Shown here: one piece after another, positions 31,761 to 43,300 of the stretch | How positions within the stretch are numbered: position 1 is the first letter of the stretch | Layout: each line of letters starts with the position of its first letter | NCBI GenBank assembly: GCA_022606425.2 | Contig: JAHDVF020000874.1 | Location: forward strand, 248,001 to 312,000 | Length of the DNA: 64,000 nt | Direction: 5' to 3' | Source: Lepidostoma basale | Taxonomy: Eukaryota > Arthropoda > Insecta > Trichoptera > Lepidostomatidae | Notes under the pieces: model-generated | Database searches by the model: none | What the model was told of the DNA's origin: nothing | What the model saw: only the letters and a program-made list of their open reading frames with translations | Translations under genes and position numbers: made by a program

Positions 31761-32195
31761 TGATTTTTTTTATAACGCTTTTTTTGTCTTTATTTCGAGA
31801 GCCACCGATTTCGTATAGCTGGTAACGAAAAAAACAATATCTTGAAATAAATTTTAGGCGAAACTTAAGGATTCATGTTATTAGGAATCATTTTGTAATA
31901 AACCCTAAAGATTCAGTGTTTATCTGATGTATTCTTGTAATAAGTATTATTTATTGTTTTTAAACAATAATGTAAAACTCCATATTTAAAAGGTAATGTA
32001 AATGAAAACGTCTTTTTCATTTAACTTCGCAGGAATGTAAAGGAAATATAACATAGAAGATTTTTATATTTAATGAACATTATTTACATTGCTTAGGCAT
32101 AAATGCTATTATTTGAAAATGCCTTAGCAAGGTAAAACACGAGGTTCCCGAAAAATATTATAAGAGTTATAGAAAACTTATTTACTCAAGGATAC
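31761..32195. other. No recognised gene; hammerhead-like remnants
   Basis: ATGCCTTAGCAAGG followed by AAAACAC at 32114-32140 resembles the GCCTTAGCAAGGCGAAACAT repeats at 23304, 38257 and 55845. The rest is AT-rich. Confidence 0.4.
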
Positions 32196-32460
32196 TATCT
32201 TTTTCCTTTCTTCTTCTTGTTCTGTCATACCTCCGTGGTGCATAGGGCCTTAAGGAACCTTCTCCACCCGACTCTATCGCATGCCTGATGCTTAACATCA
32301 TCCCAAGTGAGGCCTGCTGCATTAACCTCGTTATCATTGTCACACAAAATCCGGGGTTTCTTGGGAATATTTGCTACAGCCCATCAGATCAGAAGAGAGT
32401 AGTGTGGGGGTCTATCATCACCCCTCACCCTTCAGGTAAAACGGCGTGATGGTTGTTGGT
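32196..32460 (-). mobile_element. BovB-like LINE C-terminus, then a short RTE-like end
   Basis: The minus strand at 32375-32196 encodes GLTWDDVKHQACDRVGWRRF and a stop, then a GAA tail. 32390-32460 (+) is a fragment of the (TTAG)-type LINE end, ACGGCGTGATGG. Confidence 0.7.
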
Positions 32461-32954
32461 TTTTATATACTCGTATGAAATAAAATTTCTGAAATCATCG
32501 TCGCGATGACTACAGGAATTCATTTAGGGTATAAAGTACAACGAGAGTATTAGAATAAGGGCACAGACGTATTAATTTTATACCCAGAACATTAATTTAA
32601 TTTTACCGCATTGGCGAAAACGCGCGAAAAATTAACGTAGCACGTCAACACAAAACTGTGTTACCAAACACAGATTGTGGTCGGTTTTTGTCGGAATAAT
32701 TTCATGAATATTCACAACCCCATCATGCATGAAACTAACGCCCATCCATAATACAAGTAAAAAGACATCCACAAAATTATAGGTGGAATAAACACCTATA
32801 ATTTCTACTGGTAAAAAAAACACATATTTTCAATTCGCTCCACTTTATTTAATTCGATGTATAGTTTTTCATAATTGATGTATAGTTTAATTCGATGTAT
32901 AGTTTTTCATAATTGAACAATATTTTTGACATCTATAAAAACCAAGCTCATTAA

Positions 32955-33280
32955 AAAAAAAATCATCACGCCGTCTCCCTGAAGGGGTAGACAGAAAGAG
33001 CTGCGATATTGGACTGCAACGCTTTTCTTTCTTGACATAATTCTCTTTCTTCATCAGCATTCATACACTCACGTTGATTTCTCCGACTTCTCACGTGGCC
33101 GACATTCAATATTTGATTAATTTTATCTCTCTTTCTCTATTTTTAGTTTCATTTACACCATTAACTTAAACTTTTCAAACCATTCTTTCTTCATTCTATC
33201 TTTCCATGGGTTCAAACCATCTTGACGATCCTTTCATTAATTTGTTCATAACACTTTCATTCACATCGCATTTATTTATT
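32955..33280 (-). mobile_element. RTE-like LINE 3' end
   Basis: Minus-strand coding end and the CATCACGCCGTCTCCCTGAA terminus; 5'-truncated and stop-ridden. Confidence 0.8.
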
Positions 33281-33299
33281 ATGTTTTTTAATTATTTAT

Positions 33300-33430
33300 T
33301 TTGTATATATGGAACAGCACTGATGAAGGACTTCTGTGTCCTGAAACATGATTGTTTTGATATTTAATTTTGTTTATATTTTTACTAAAGTGTTGTGTTA
33401 CAAAATTTAAAAAAGTTTAATTATGAATTA
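33300..33430 (+). mobile_element. Hammerhead-like repeat arm, best core
   Basis: 33320-33350: CTGATGA, then AGGAC-TTCTGT-GTCCT forming a perfect 5 bp hairpin, then GAAAC. ACA-TGAT-TGT can form the third stem, followed by T. This is the cleanest match to the hammerhead core in the window. A stem I partner is weak. Confidence 0.6.
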
Positions 33431-33559
33431 ACAACATAAAGTTATGTCGAATTAAAATTCGGGAAAAGAAAGAATTGGGAAAAAAAGAAAGTATACAACT
33501 TTTCTAAAGAAGAGATGTACACTTTTTATTGAAATTCTTTATTTTCTCAAATAATATTT

Positions 33560-34065
33560 ATAACATGGTGTTCTTCTACCGACCCTTATGTATGGAAGCG
33601 AAGCATGGAACTGGCAAAGGAAGGATGAAAGTAGAATAAATGCAGTAGGAATGAGATCTCTTAGACGAATGTGTGGATATTCTGTGTATGATAGAGTGTC
33701 GAATGAAAATATAAGAAGTGAATGCGGTGCGAATGATGGTGTCATGAACAAAATAATGAAAGGATCATTAAGATGGTTTGACATATGGAAAGAATGAATG
33801 AAGAAAGAATGGTAAAAAAATTATATGTTAATGATGTAAATGGTACCAGAAATAGAGGAAGACCAAGGAAAACGTGGCACGATCAAAAAAATCAAATATT
33901 GAATGTCGGCCATGTGAGGAGTCAGAGAAATCGACGCGCGTGCATGACACGATGTATGAATGTTGAGGAAGCCAGAGAAATATGTCAGGAAAGAAAGGTG
34001 TGGCAGTCCATTCTTTCTGCCTACCCCTTCGGAGAGACGGCGTGATGGTTAGTTAGTTAGTTAGT
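33560..34065 (+). mobile_element. RTE-like LINE 3' part
   Basis: It encodes MYGSEAWNWQRKDESRINAV, then a frameshift near 33780, then MERMNEERMVKKL to RACMTRCMNVEE and a stop, with the (TTAG)n tail. Confidence 0.9.
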
Positions 34066-34714
34066 TATATTTATAACATTTAAGTCGCCGATTCGGAAGA
34101 TTGCTTTGACTTAGTCACACATGAACAAGTAAGATGCTTATGTGTCAGAATTCTTTGCAATATTTGGAGTATTTTTGTATAATATTAATATTGGCCGATC
34201 AAATTTCATGTAGAAGCTATTTCTCATTCACAAACATCAACATGAGAGAGTATGGTATCTATCTGTGGCTCTATCATACGGCATCTCTTTTGGGATTGTT
34301 GGGGACAAAATTTCTACAGCTGTAAAGTGATGAGTTTCTATAACCCATTTCTTAAGATAATAAATTGGAATGAAAACGTCCGTTTTTTTCATATAATATT
34401 ATTATTTCTTTTTTATATTTTATGGGAACGAAATGTTTTGCCTTACTAAGGTATAATAAAATGTTATAAATTTTTGTAACTTCTAGAAACCAAACGTTTT
34501 TTTTAATTCATAATTTAATGTGGAGTTTTATGTAATGTTAAAAAAATGCCTGATTTTAAACATTACATTTACCTGTTTTTATTATGACTTAAATTGTTTA
34601 AAATATTTAATATTCTTAACATCATTCAGTGTGAGCTAATTCGAAATAATGGGTAAAACTATCATATCGATTCTCTTGATATACGAGTACGTAAATGAAA
34701 GGTACACACTATAC
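34066..34714. other. No recognised gene
   Basis: AT-rich. CGAAATGTTTTGCCTTACTAAGG near 34430 is a minus-strand remnant of the CCTTAGCAAGG repeat family. Confidence 0.4.
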
Positions 34715-34985
34715 TAGCGCCAACACCATAGCAGAGAGGAGTGCAAGTTGGATTGGTCATGTGTTGCCACACGAATGTTTCCTGCATAATGTGTTGGAGG
34801 GAATGGTCGAGGGATCGATTGGCAGAGGACGACCTCGCCAAGAGTACCTAGACTAGATTTGCCGAGATATGGGCTACACCTCCTAAGCGGAGTTGAAGAG
34901 AGTTGCCGAGGACTGAGCGGAGTGGAAGAGGAGATGCGACGCCTTGCTGCAGACCAATCATTAGATTGAGACCGGAGAAGAAGAC
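34715..34985 (+). mobile_element. BovB/RTE-like LINE 3' end
   Basis: Degenerate coding end (SASWIGHVLPHECF, VEGSIGRGRPRQEYLD, ERSGRGD region) and a GGAGAAGAAGA tail. A close relative is at 37895. Confidence 0.75.
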
Positions 34986-35082
34986 ACTATACTAAAAACA
35001 GTGTGAGAAATACACTGTCATCACCGGGAATCGAACCCGGCACCTTCGTTTTGTCAGTCCTAGCATTTGCCACGAAGGTCAT
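34986..35082 (-). mobile_element. tRNA-derived SINE, head only
   Basis: Minus-strand ACCTTCGTGGCAAATGCTAG, GGTTCGATTCCCGG and an ACAGTGTA start of the body, adjoining a LINE tail. Confidence 0.75.
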
Positions 35083-35454
35083 TTAATTACATTTTTTAAT
35101 GTGTTCAGTTGTAAGATGTCTACTCAGTAATTTATTTTTGCAGAATTCGTAAATACAGATCGAAATTCAAATGTTTCAAAGTATCACAAAACCCTCTCAG
35201 AAGAGGTCACCGGTTCCATTTGCCAGTAAAATATTCAATTTTGTTTTTTCGACCCTTACAGCTACCCTCGTCTGCATTAAATATATGTACTACGGACGTA
35301 GAATGGCGGTCTAAAGGAAACGGTCTACTAGGAAAAATAGCTTTAATAGTGAAAGACAAACTTTTCCAGAATTTTCAACAACAAGTGATTGGTAAGGAAG
35401 GACGGGCAGTAAGAAATGGTTGACATTGGACAGTGTTTCTACATCGTGGTTAAT
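35083..35454. other. No recognised gene
   Basis: It contains a 67-codon open frame (35220-35423, TTDVEWRSKGNGLLGKIALI) with no family I recognise and no splice or promoter context. Probably chance or a transposon fragment. Confidence 0.3.
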
Positions 35455-35735
35455 ACGATTGAAAACGTCTAATTTCTAGAAGTTTTAATATATTACATAA
35501 GGGATTATCAAATGCTAACATTTGATATAAACGAAATAACCTGGATGCAGTCTGCACAGGACAGAGTGAAATGGAAGCGAATGGAGGGCTGGCCTTTGTC
35601 CAGGAGTGGAAGGGAATAGGCTGAGGAAGAAGAAGAAGAAGAATATCATTTGATGACGTCTTAGAATGGTGAAACATGTCATTCCCTATAATTAATCTTC
35701 TCAAAAGCAGACGTTTTCATTCACAATTATTAATT
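35455..35735. mobile_element. Foldback element 5, LINE inserted
   Basis: The left arm (-) has AAAACGTCTAATTTCTAGAA and the right arm (+) has CTTAGAATGGTGAAACATGTC then GCAGACGTTTTCATTC. Between them (35545-35643) is a BovB-like LINE tail: AQDRVKWKRM, then (GAA)n. Confidence 0.6.
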
Positions 35736-35737
35736 TA

Positions 35738-36030
35738 AATGGCAGTGCACAATGGTGTTCTTTTACCCTTATGTCTGGCAAAAGAAGGGTAAAGGAAAAT
35801 AAATGCAGTAGTGATGAGATAATTTAGACGAATGAATGGAAAATCTGTGATTGGTAGAATGTCTAAAAGAAATATAAGAAATGAATGAAAGTATTTTGAA
35901 CAAAATAATAAAAGGAACATTAAGATGGTTTGGACACGCAGAATGAATGAATGAAAAAATAATGATAAAAAAAATTGCTTACGATGTTAATGAAATTAGA
36001 AATAGATTAGGACCAAGGAAAACTAATTGC
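35738..36030 (+). mobile_element. RTE-like LINE fragment, degenerate
   Basis: Mutated MAVHNGV…GTLRWFGH… coding segment with many indels, ending at AGGACCAAGGAAAAC. Confidence 0.75.
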
Positions 36031-36239
36031 TGTTAATAATAAAAAAAAGTTTTTTTTTTGTTTTGACATACATTTTATAACTGCTAACTCTATTTTATTA
36101 TTATCATAATGCATCTGAAGGGCCCAAATTCTATTGCAGGACTCGTCTTGGTGTACATCGAAACCCTCAATCTTCATCGGCTCGTCTCCCGTAGGATCCA
36201 AGACATTCGCTGGGTTATATCCTTAAATGTAGTCAAAAT

Positions 36240-36530
36240 TGTGACATAGGAGGTTCACAAATAAACACTTTTTATCCGTTAAGAAATCTTTCATTTTTAT
36301 TGAAATGATTTGGTAGAAACTTACTGTAGTGGAAAAATTTAACATTTGAAAAAACAATACAAACAACATCTATAAGGTACAGGAAAAATATTACATATAT
36401 ACAACATGATACCAGGAACGCATGAGATATGGTTCGACATTAAGAAGGCAAGTTACTCTCTTAAGTCAAGAATATTTGTCTTCTGAACGTACTTTCATTA
36501 ATTATGTTGAAGTACTCGTATCGTAGTGTT
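36240..36530 (-). mobile_element. Jockey-like LINE 3' UTR
   Basis: Minus-strand 3' UTR words shared with the copies at 14262 and 44870 (CATGATACCAGGAACGCATG, GTTCGACATTA). Confidence 0.7.
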
Positions 36531-36584
36531 TCGGTTAAAACAATGGACTATTTCATAACATCGTTCTGTTACTATCTTCTTCTT

Positions 36585-37050
36585 CTTCAAGTGCCCTGTC
36601 GGGTCCCCCCAACGTTGGCGATCACCTTGGCGAATCTCTCCCAGTCCTGCGCCGCTCGGAACAGCTCCTGTACACTTCGGATGCCGGTCCACTCCCTCAC
36701 GTTTCGCAGTCAGGACATTTGTCTCCTACCGGGCCCTCGGCGTCCCTCAACTTTCCCCTCCAATAACAGTTGGAGAAGGTGGTACTTTTCTCCACGCAAT
36801 ATATGACCCAGATGTGAAATTTTCTTCTTGATAATGAATAACAGTTCCCTGTCAACTCTAGCTCGCCTCAGTACTTCGGTATTGGTAACCACGTCTGTCT
36901 AGGGAATTCTGAACATTCGGCGATGGAGCCACATTTCAAATGCTTCCAGTCTGTTCATTGAGTTGACTTTCAAGGTCCACGTTTCATATCCATACAATAA
37001 AACAGACCACACATAGTATTTGATCATTCTCTGGCTTTATCCGGCTATCA
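36585..37050 (-). mobile_element. BovB/RTE-like LINE C-terminal part
   Basis: The minus strand encodes VWSVLLYGYETWTLKVNSMN, RLEAFEMWLHRRMFRIP, RRGPGRRQMSWLRNVREWTG and an AAQDWERFAKVI end. Confidence 0.85.
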
Positions 37051-37061
37051 TTTAATTAAAA

Positions 37062-37315
37062 AAAAACTAACTAACTAACCATCACGCCGTCTCCCCGATA
37101 GGGTAGGCAGAAAGAATGGACTGTCACACCTTTACTGATGCGGCACTCCATCCTTCTCTTTTCGCTCCGCGGGAGACGCGGTGTGATGGATTGCGAACCT
37201 CATAGCCACCAATAGGCATCACCCGCGCACACTTCGATCGTCTAACACCCACAAAATAAATTTAAAACAAATAATATAAAATACAATGAAATAAAATAAA
37301 ATAGCAAAATATATT
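37062..37315 (-). mobile_element. Non-autonomous element with RTE-like tail
   Basis: Minus strand: AT-rich leader, GGTTCGCAATCC body, GCGTCTCCCGCGGAGC block, RTE-like end and (TTAG)n tail. Confidence 0.85.
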
Positions 37316-37371
37316 TAGTACATTCCCGATATATTTTAGTACATTTATTACCTGATTTTACGTTTTTTTCC

Positions 37372-37894
37372 ACAGAATACGTCGAAAATATTCAAAATAC
37401 GCGAGTTACGTTATTTCGGTCGTGATTGGTCAGCGAGCGTCGTTGTGATTGGTCAGCGTACAGCGCCCAACGTGGTGATTGTCCGACATCTTTCCATTTT
37501 AGCCGTTTTTTCATTTTATCCCTTTGCACTTTTTTACCGCGTGATATTTTCAAGAGAAATACGTTATATATAGATATCTCGCTTGCACTAATGTCTAATT
37601 AATATTTAAAAAAAAAACTTATCATGTCCAAAAGAGTTATTGTATTATCCCAGAGAGGTCGATACTCTTAAATAATTCCCTCGACTTGCCGGAGGTATGC
37701 CGATGTGACAAATGCGTGCGAGCTTCCATTGTCGACACGTACTTAGGATAACTTATTCAAAATATTTACAGCACGCGGGGTAGGGTTGAATTCTTGAGTG
37801 ACGCTTGAGTTACGCGAAAGAGGCTTCTGCCCAAAATAATATATACCTCACCTTATTAACATATGTCTATTTCTCTCGAGTAGGTACATGTTGA
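37372..37894 (+). promoter_or_regulatory. CCAAT-rich promoter-like island
   Basis: Three inverted CCAAT-like words in GC-richer sequence: GTGATTGGTCAGCG at 37422 and 37445, and GTGATTGTCC at 37475. The first two match the NF-Y consensus on the minus strand. A short ATG frame (37624-37671, MSKRVIVLSQRGRYS) lies downstream; no gene recognised. Confidence 0.35.
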
Positions 37895-38145
37895 ACACCA
37901 TTGCGAAGAGGCGCGCAAGATGGATTGGTCATGTGTTGCGACACGAATGTTTCCTGCATGATGTGTTGGAGGGAATGGTCGAGGGATCGATTGGCAGAGG
38001 ACGACCTCGACAAGAGTACCTAGACCAGATTTGCCGAGATTGGGCTGCACCTCTTATATGGAGTTGAAGAGCGAGCGGAGTGGAAGAGGAGATGCTTCGC
38101 CTTGCTGCAGACCAATCATTGAATTAAGACCGGAGAAGATTTCTC
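37895..38145 (+). mobile_element. BovB/RTE-like LINE 3' end
   Basis: It encodes KRRARWIGHVLRHECFLHDV and GRGRPRQEYLDQICRDWAAP, then a degraded end GACCGGAGAAGA. Confidence 0.8.
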
Positions 38146-38364
38146 ACAATTAGATTCCTAACATAACACGGTACATTTAAAATCTTATTAATTATTATTT
38201 AACGATCATAAAAAAATAAGTTTAATAAGGTACCATTTTCATTTAATTGAAAGCAGGGCCTTAGCAAGACGAAACATAGCATTCCCACGAACCCCGCAAA
38301 AAACTTTTAGAAAACAAACACTTTAAATTGTAATAATTATTAAAAGTATGTTTGAATATATTAT

Positions 38365-38735
38365 CTTCTTCTTCTTCTTCTTCTTCTTTTGATAGATCTG
38401 ACGATCTGTGACACAGAAATCATATCTCGTCGGATGATGAGATCCAGCTGTCCCTCCATCTCTTAGGCGGTCTTCCAGGTAGGCGGTGTCCGGAAGGGAT
38501 TTCATAAGCGGCTGTATATGCGAGTGTGTCACCATCCATTCGGGCTACATGGTCCTTCCAGTATCTTCTTCTGGATCTACTCCACTGAACGATATCCTCA
38601 ATTTGCAGGATTTTCTTATGTCTGCGTTGCGGACACGATCTCGGAGGATTTTTCCAGTAATTGATCTTAGGACCTTCATCTCCGATGTTCTTAGTAGTCC
38701 CTTGGTTCGCACAGTGTTAATCATAATAATATAAA
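38365..38735 (-). mobile_element. BovB/RTE-like LINE 3' end
   Basis: The minus strand encodes RTKGLLRTSEMKVLRSITGK, RDRVRNADIRK and a degraded GHRLPGRPPKRWRD end, then (GAA)n (38366-38388 as CTT). Confidence 0.85.
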
Positions 38736-38874
38736 TAGGGAAAAACCCGAATGTAATCAAGAAGGAGTATGAGAATATTTTGAATACAAGAGAGTGAGAA
38801 AGGAATACGTCTTTAAATTTTGTTCTGATTCTGAACCTAATTTAGAATTTTCAAAGTATGTTTAAATATATATT

Positions 38875-39510
38875 AACTAACTAACTAACTAGCCATAACG
38901 CCGTCTTCCCGAAAGGTTAGACAGAATGAATGGATTGTCACATTTTAACCGATGCGGCATCAATCTCTTTTCGCCCCGCGGGATACGCGGTTGCGAACCT
39001 CATCGCCACCACTAGGCATCTCTCGCACACACTTCGATCTTCCAACATCCACAAAATAAATCTTAAACAAATAATATAAAATACAATGATATAAAATAAA
39101 ACAACAAAATAAAAATAATTTAACACCAAATGTTATTTTTAGATGGTGCACATATTGTCTATTTAATTTATGATCCACGTATCCACCGTTTTTTTTAAAT
39201 AAGCAGTAATTAGGCACTTAAAACAAACCAACACCAGCAAGAACTTTCAAATAATATTGAAGAAATTATTCAAATTGTCTTTGAAACAAAATAAAAATTT
39301 ATTTTAACACCTGTCAATATTCTTTATATAAACGAAAAAACTTGTATAATTATATCATCAAAACAGTACAAACGTATTACGTGTCACAATTAATATTTCA
39401 AAAGTGCGGCAATAATCAAATTGATCAAAACAATTCACTTGTACACGAAATATCTCCAAATTTACGGGAGCACCACATGAACCAAACCAAATTTTCAAAA
39501 TCAAAACGAA
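38875..39510 (-). mobile_element. Non-autonomous RTE-tailed element, long copy 1
   Basis: About 640 bp. From its 5' end (39510): TTGAAAATTTGGTTTGGTTC, ~380 bp of unique sequence with ATGGTGCACATATTG-type words, the AT-rich leader, body and RTE-like end, then (TTAG)n. Its 5' boundary matches the other two long copies. Confidence 0.8.
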
Positions 39511-39820
39511 TATCAAACGATTATAAGAAATAAGTTTACTTAGGTACTATTTTCATTTAATTAAAAGCAGGGCATTAACAAGACGAAACATAGCATTCCC
39601 ACGAGCTTCACAAAAAAAACTTTTAAAAAACAAACACTTTAAATCGCAATAATTATTAGAAGTTGGTTTAAATAAATTATATTAATCATAGTATGTAATA
39701 TGGAAAAAAATACGGATGTTATCAAAAAAGAGTATCAGAATGTTTTGAATACAAGAGAGGGATAGAGGAATACTCATTTAAATTTTGTTCTGATTCTTAA
39801 TCTAATTTAGAATTTTGTTC

Positions 39821-40226
39821 TGATTATGGTTGTATGACAGAATTGTAGAAAACAAAATGAGAAAAATTTGGTCTTGTTAATTATGAAATTTTAAGGTGTG
39901 TGAATTTGTTTTAATTATATTAAAAGTTTTAAATTATAACTGATTACGATTGTACAGTAAACCAAGTTTTTAAAGGGTAGAATATATTTATTTCCTTAAA
40001 TATTTCACAGGTTGTAACTAGTTTTATTGATTCTACATACCAATTTGAAGTTTTGTTTGATTCGAAAACATAATTTAACACAGCATGTTTTTCGTTTTCA
40101 AATCTTTCGAATAGAAAAAATAAAATAAATTACACCTAAATTTAAACAAATTATAATCTATGCACGTATCAAGAAATACTTTGTATAATAAATAAATTAA
40201 CGATTCACTTATTACTTTTTGCATTC
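39821..40226. other. 3' flank of gene D
   Basis: AT-rich, nothing recognised. No canonical AATAAA is found close after the gene D stop on the minus strand. Confidence 0.4.
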
Positions 40227-40383
40227 CTACATTTTATACAGCTTTTCCCAAATATTTTCCACTTTGGCATAAGGATTCCAGATTAATTTTAATGTTTTCG
40301 CAATCTCCAGACATTTAATGCCATCTGTTTTCACTGGCTGCCATATCACAGGAAGAACAGCGGATTTAGAAGGAGTGGGGTTG
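40227..40383 (-). CDS. Esterase-like D exon 4
   Basis: 157 nt; follows CTTTACAG, encodes NPTPSKSAVLPVIWQPV…LYKM, then TAG. Confidence 0.9.
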
Positions 40384-43300
40384 CTGTAAAGAGAAAATAA
40401 AGAAGATATTAATCCAATGGTTTGATAACAATTGTGGACTTATAAATAATAGCTCTTGTGACTGCCATGATCTGGTCACAAACATTATCGATTATCAAAT
40501 TTTTTATTGTTCTGGTCGTGTTGTGTTCTTCTGGGTATTTCTCGATTTTGGGCTCCATTCAAATCAACAACGTATTATTATTTTTATTAAATATTTCTGT
40601 ATACCAAAATCCTCAAAATGACCATCATGTCATTTTCATATATAAAACTAACTAACTAACTAACCATCACGCCGTCTCCCCGAAAGGGTAGGCAGAAAGA
40701 ATGGACTGTCACACTTTTACTGATGCGGCACTCCATCCTTCTCTTTTCGCTCCGCGGAAGACGCGGTGTGATGGGTTGCGAACCTCATCGCCACCAATAG
40801 GCATCTCCCGCGCACACTTCGATCGTCCGACACCCACAAAATAAATCTAAAACAAATAATATAAAACACAATAGTATAAAATAAAATAACAAAATAAAAA
40901 TAATTTAACACAAAATGTTATTTTTAGATGGTGCACATATTGTATATTTAATTTATGTTCCACGAATCTGCCTTTTTTTTTTTAATTTAGCACATAATGT
41001 AATAACACATAATGTTTTCTTCGATGTTGCACATGTTGACATGGACGATCCGGACTTTTGGGTTTATTTAATTTATGTTATACGTATCCACCGTTTTTTA
41101 AATTAGCTGTAATTAAGCACTTAACCAGCAAGAACTTTGAAATAATATTGAAGAAATTATTCAAATTGTCATTGGAACAAATGAAAATTTTATTTTTACA
41201 CCTGTCAAAATTCTTTATAAAAACGATAAAACTAATATAATTTTAACAGCAAAACAGCACAAACGTATCACTTGTCACAATTAACTATTATGAAGTGCGG
41301 CAACAGTGAAATTGACCAAAACAATTCACTTATACGCGAAATATCTCAAAATAAACAGGAGCACCACATGAACCAAACCAAATTTTCAATAACAAAAGTA
41401 AATAACAAATTTTCAAAAAATAATTCATGTATAATATTGTACATATTATATTAAATACATAATTTCGTGTAGCATAATATTTTAATTGAATTTTATTTGA
41501 AATATTTGTTTCTAAATAATAAATTTTAAAAGCTATGACAGTTTTGTCCACGAAATCGTTAAATAAATATAAATTTCTTAAAATATTTAATTTCTTGGAA
41601 TAAAACTCGATTTAAGAGGACATTTACCATTATATTTCTTGAAAATACTCATAATATTGATGAAAATTAATAAAAAACACTGAAAAATTTTGAATTCCAT
41701 TCTCGAAAAAAGTTTCAAAATTTTAAATATTAAAAAAAGTCTGTATAAGAATGTTTTCTGCTTTTAAGCAGATTAATGAAGGCACATTTTTTTTGAATAT
41801 TTGTAAAATAACTTATTTACCTGTATTTTGCAAAGTTAGTCCACATTTGAACGAGTCTTTCTGATAATAATTCATCATCATAAGTCTTCGGGATACGATT
41901 AATTCCTAGTAGTTTTATATTGAATAAATACGCTATTTCATCAGTATGACCAGCTCCAGAATATGTTATGTTAGTTGTTAGACGAAGCAAGTTCTTTGAA
42001 CCGACGTAAGAAAATTTATAGAAGTAAGTCGGGATACGGAATTCCAAATGCGCTCTTATTGTTTTCATTGTATCCTTCACAAATTCGTAGTCGTTAAGGA
42101 TGTGGGTTAAGTTGTCAGATATATGATCCGTCGTTGGGAAGTAATACCGTTCCAAGCTGTGGATAATTGCATCCAGTCTATCTTCTTTGTGTTTCTTTAC
42201 AAGATCATCTGGAACAAATCTCGACAAATCCACATACGAGACATCATCTTTGTATTTAGAATTTTTATCTTTCACAAATGGCGTCGTTCGGAATATCAAA
42301 CCGTCTACATCTGTCAGACCAATCATTGTTGGAACAGCGTGGAAGTCACCTATCATCAAAAGCTGTTGTGGATCCTGTGTTAAAAACGAATCAGCCGATG
42401 GCTTCTCGATTACAGGAGCAAATGGTAAAGTCATCGGATTCGACACATTAACTAGTAAAGAAGCTTTCACTAAAACCTTATGTGGAATTTTTTTAAGAAA
42501 TGCAGCAACTTCCTGAAGATTTCGCGACTTTGATCCTAAAATTTCAGCCAAGCGAAATGCGCTCATTTTAGGATTGTTTTTGATAGCCCAAGGAGTATTG
42601 GCTGTTCCCGACTGCAAAATCGCATTATGAAATAGATCTTTTGACATAGGAGATAACATGTGTAAGTGAATTGAAGCTGAGCCAGCTCCCACTCCAAAGA
42701 TAGTTATCTTCTTATTATCTCCTCTGAAGTAATGTATATTTTCATGTACCCATTTAAGAGCAAGTGTTTGATCTTTGAGTCCAACATTTCCAGGTGCTTC
42801 TCGGATACCCAGCGATAAGAATCCAAGGACACCCACTCTGTAATTGAAGGTTACGAGAATTACTTCTTTTTCTAAGAAATGATCTGGGCTATAGGTGTTA
42901 GCGTCACCAGAAACGAAGGCATGGCCGTATATCCACACCATGACGGGAAAGTATTTGTTCTTATTGGGTAAATTAGGAACGTAAACGTTGATGTAGAGGC
43001 AGTCTTCTGTTCCATATAATTTGTTGGAAAATTGAAAGTCGAATTGAGTATTCGGACTTCTTGCAGAAGTAGTATTTAATATCCCACTCCATTTATCCAT
43101 TGGTATAGGATTCTAAAAAATATATAATTATCATCAAATAATAATAATACACAAAATATTGTTTATTGAGCAATTAGGCAAAACTCGAAATTAAAGAAGA
43201 AAATATTAATTTCAAGGATTTTGAAATAATGGCATTTAAATTTATTACACGATCTCCATTACGAACAGAAAATAGGTCATTACTAAGAAGCAGAATTCTG

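Larger units (their letters stand above)
38216..39820 (+). repeat. Direct repeat pair downstream of gene D
   Basis: 38216-38350 plus 38740-38860 matches 39533-39820 in the same order and orientation (AAACATAGCATTCCCACGA, GAATACAAGAGAG, TTTTGTTCTGATTCT). The first copy is split by a LINE. The spacer between copies is the non-autonomous element at 38875. Confidence 0.75.

Noticed and set aside
35220..35423. Small protein-coding gene
   Set aside because: One 67-codon frame with no homology recognised and no promoter, splice or poly(A) context.
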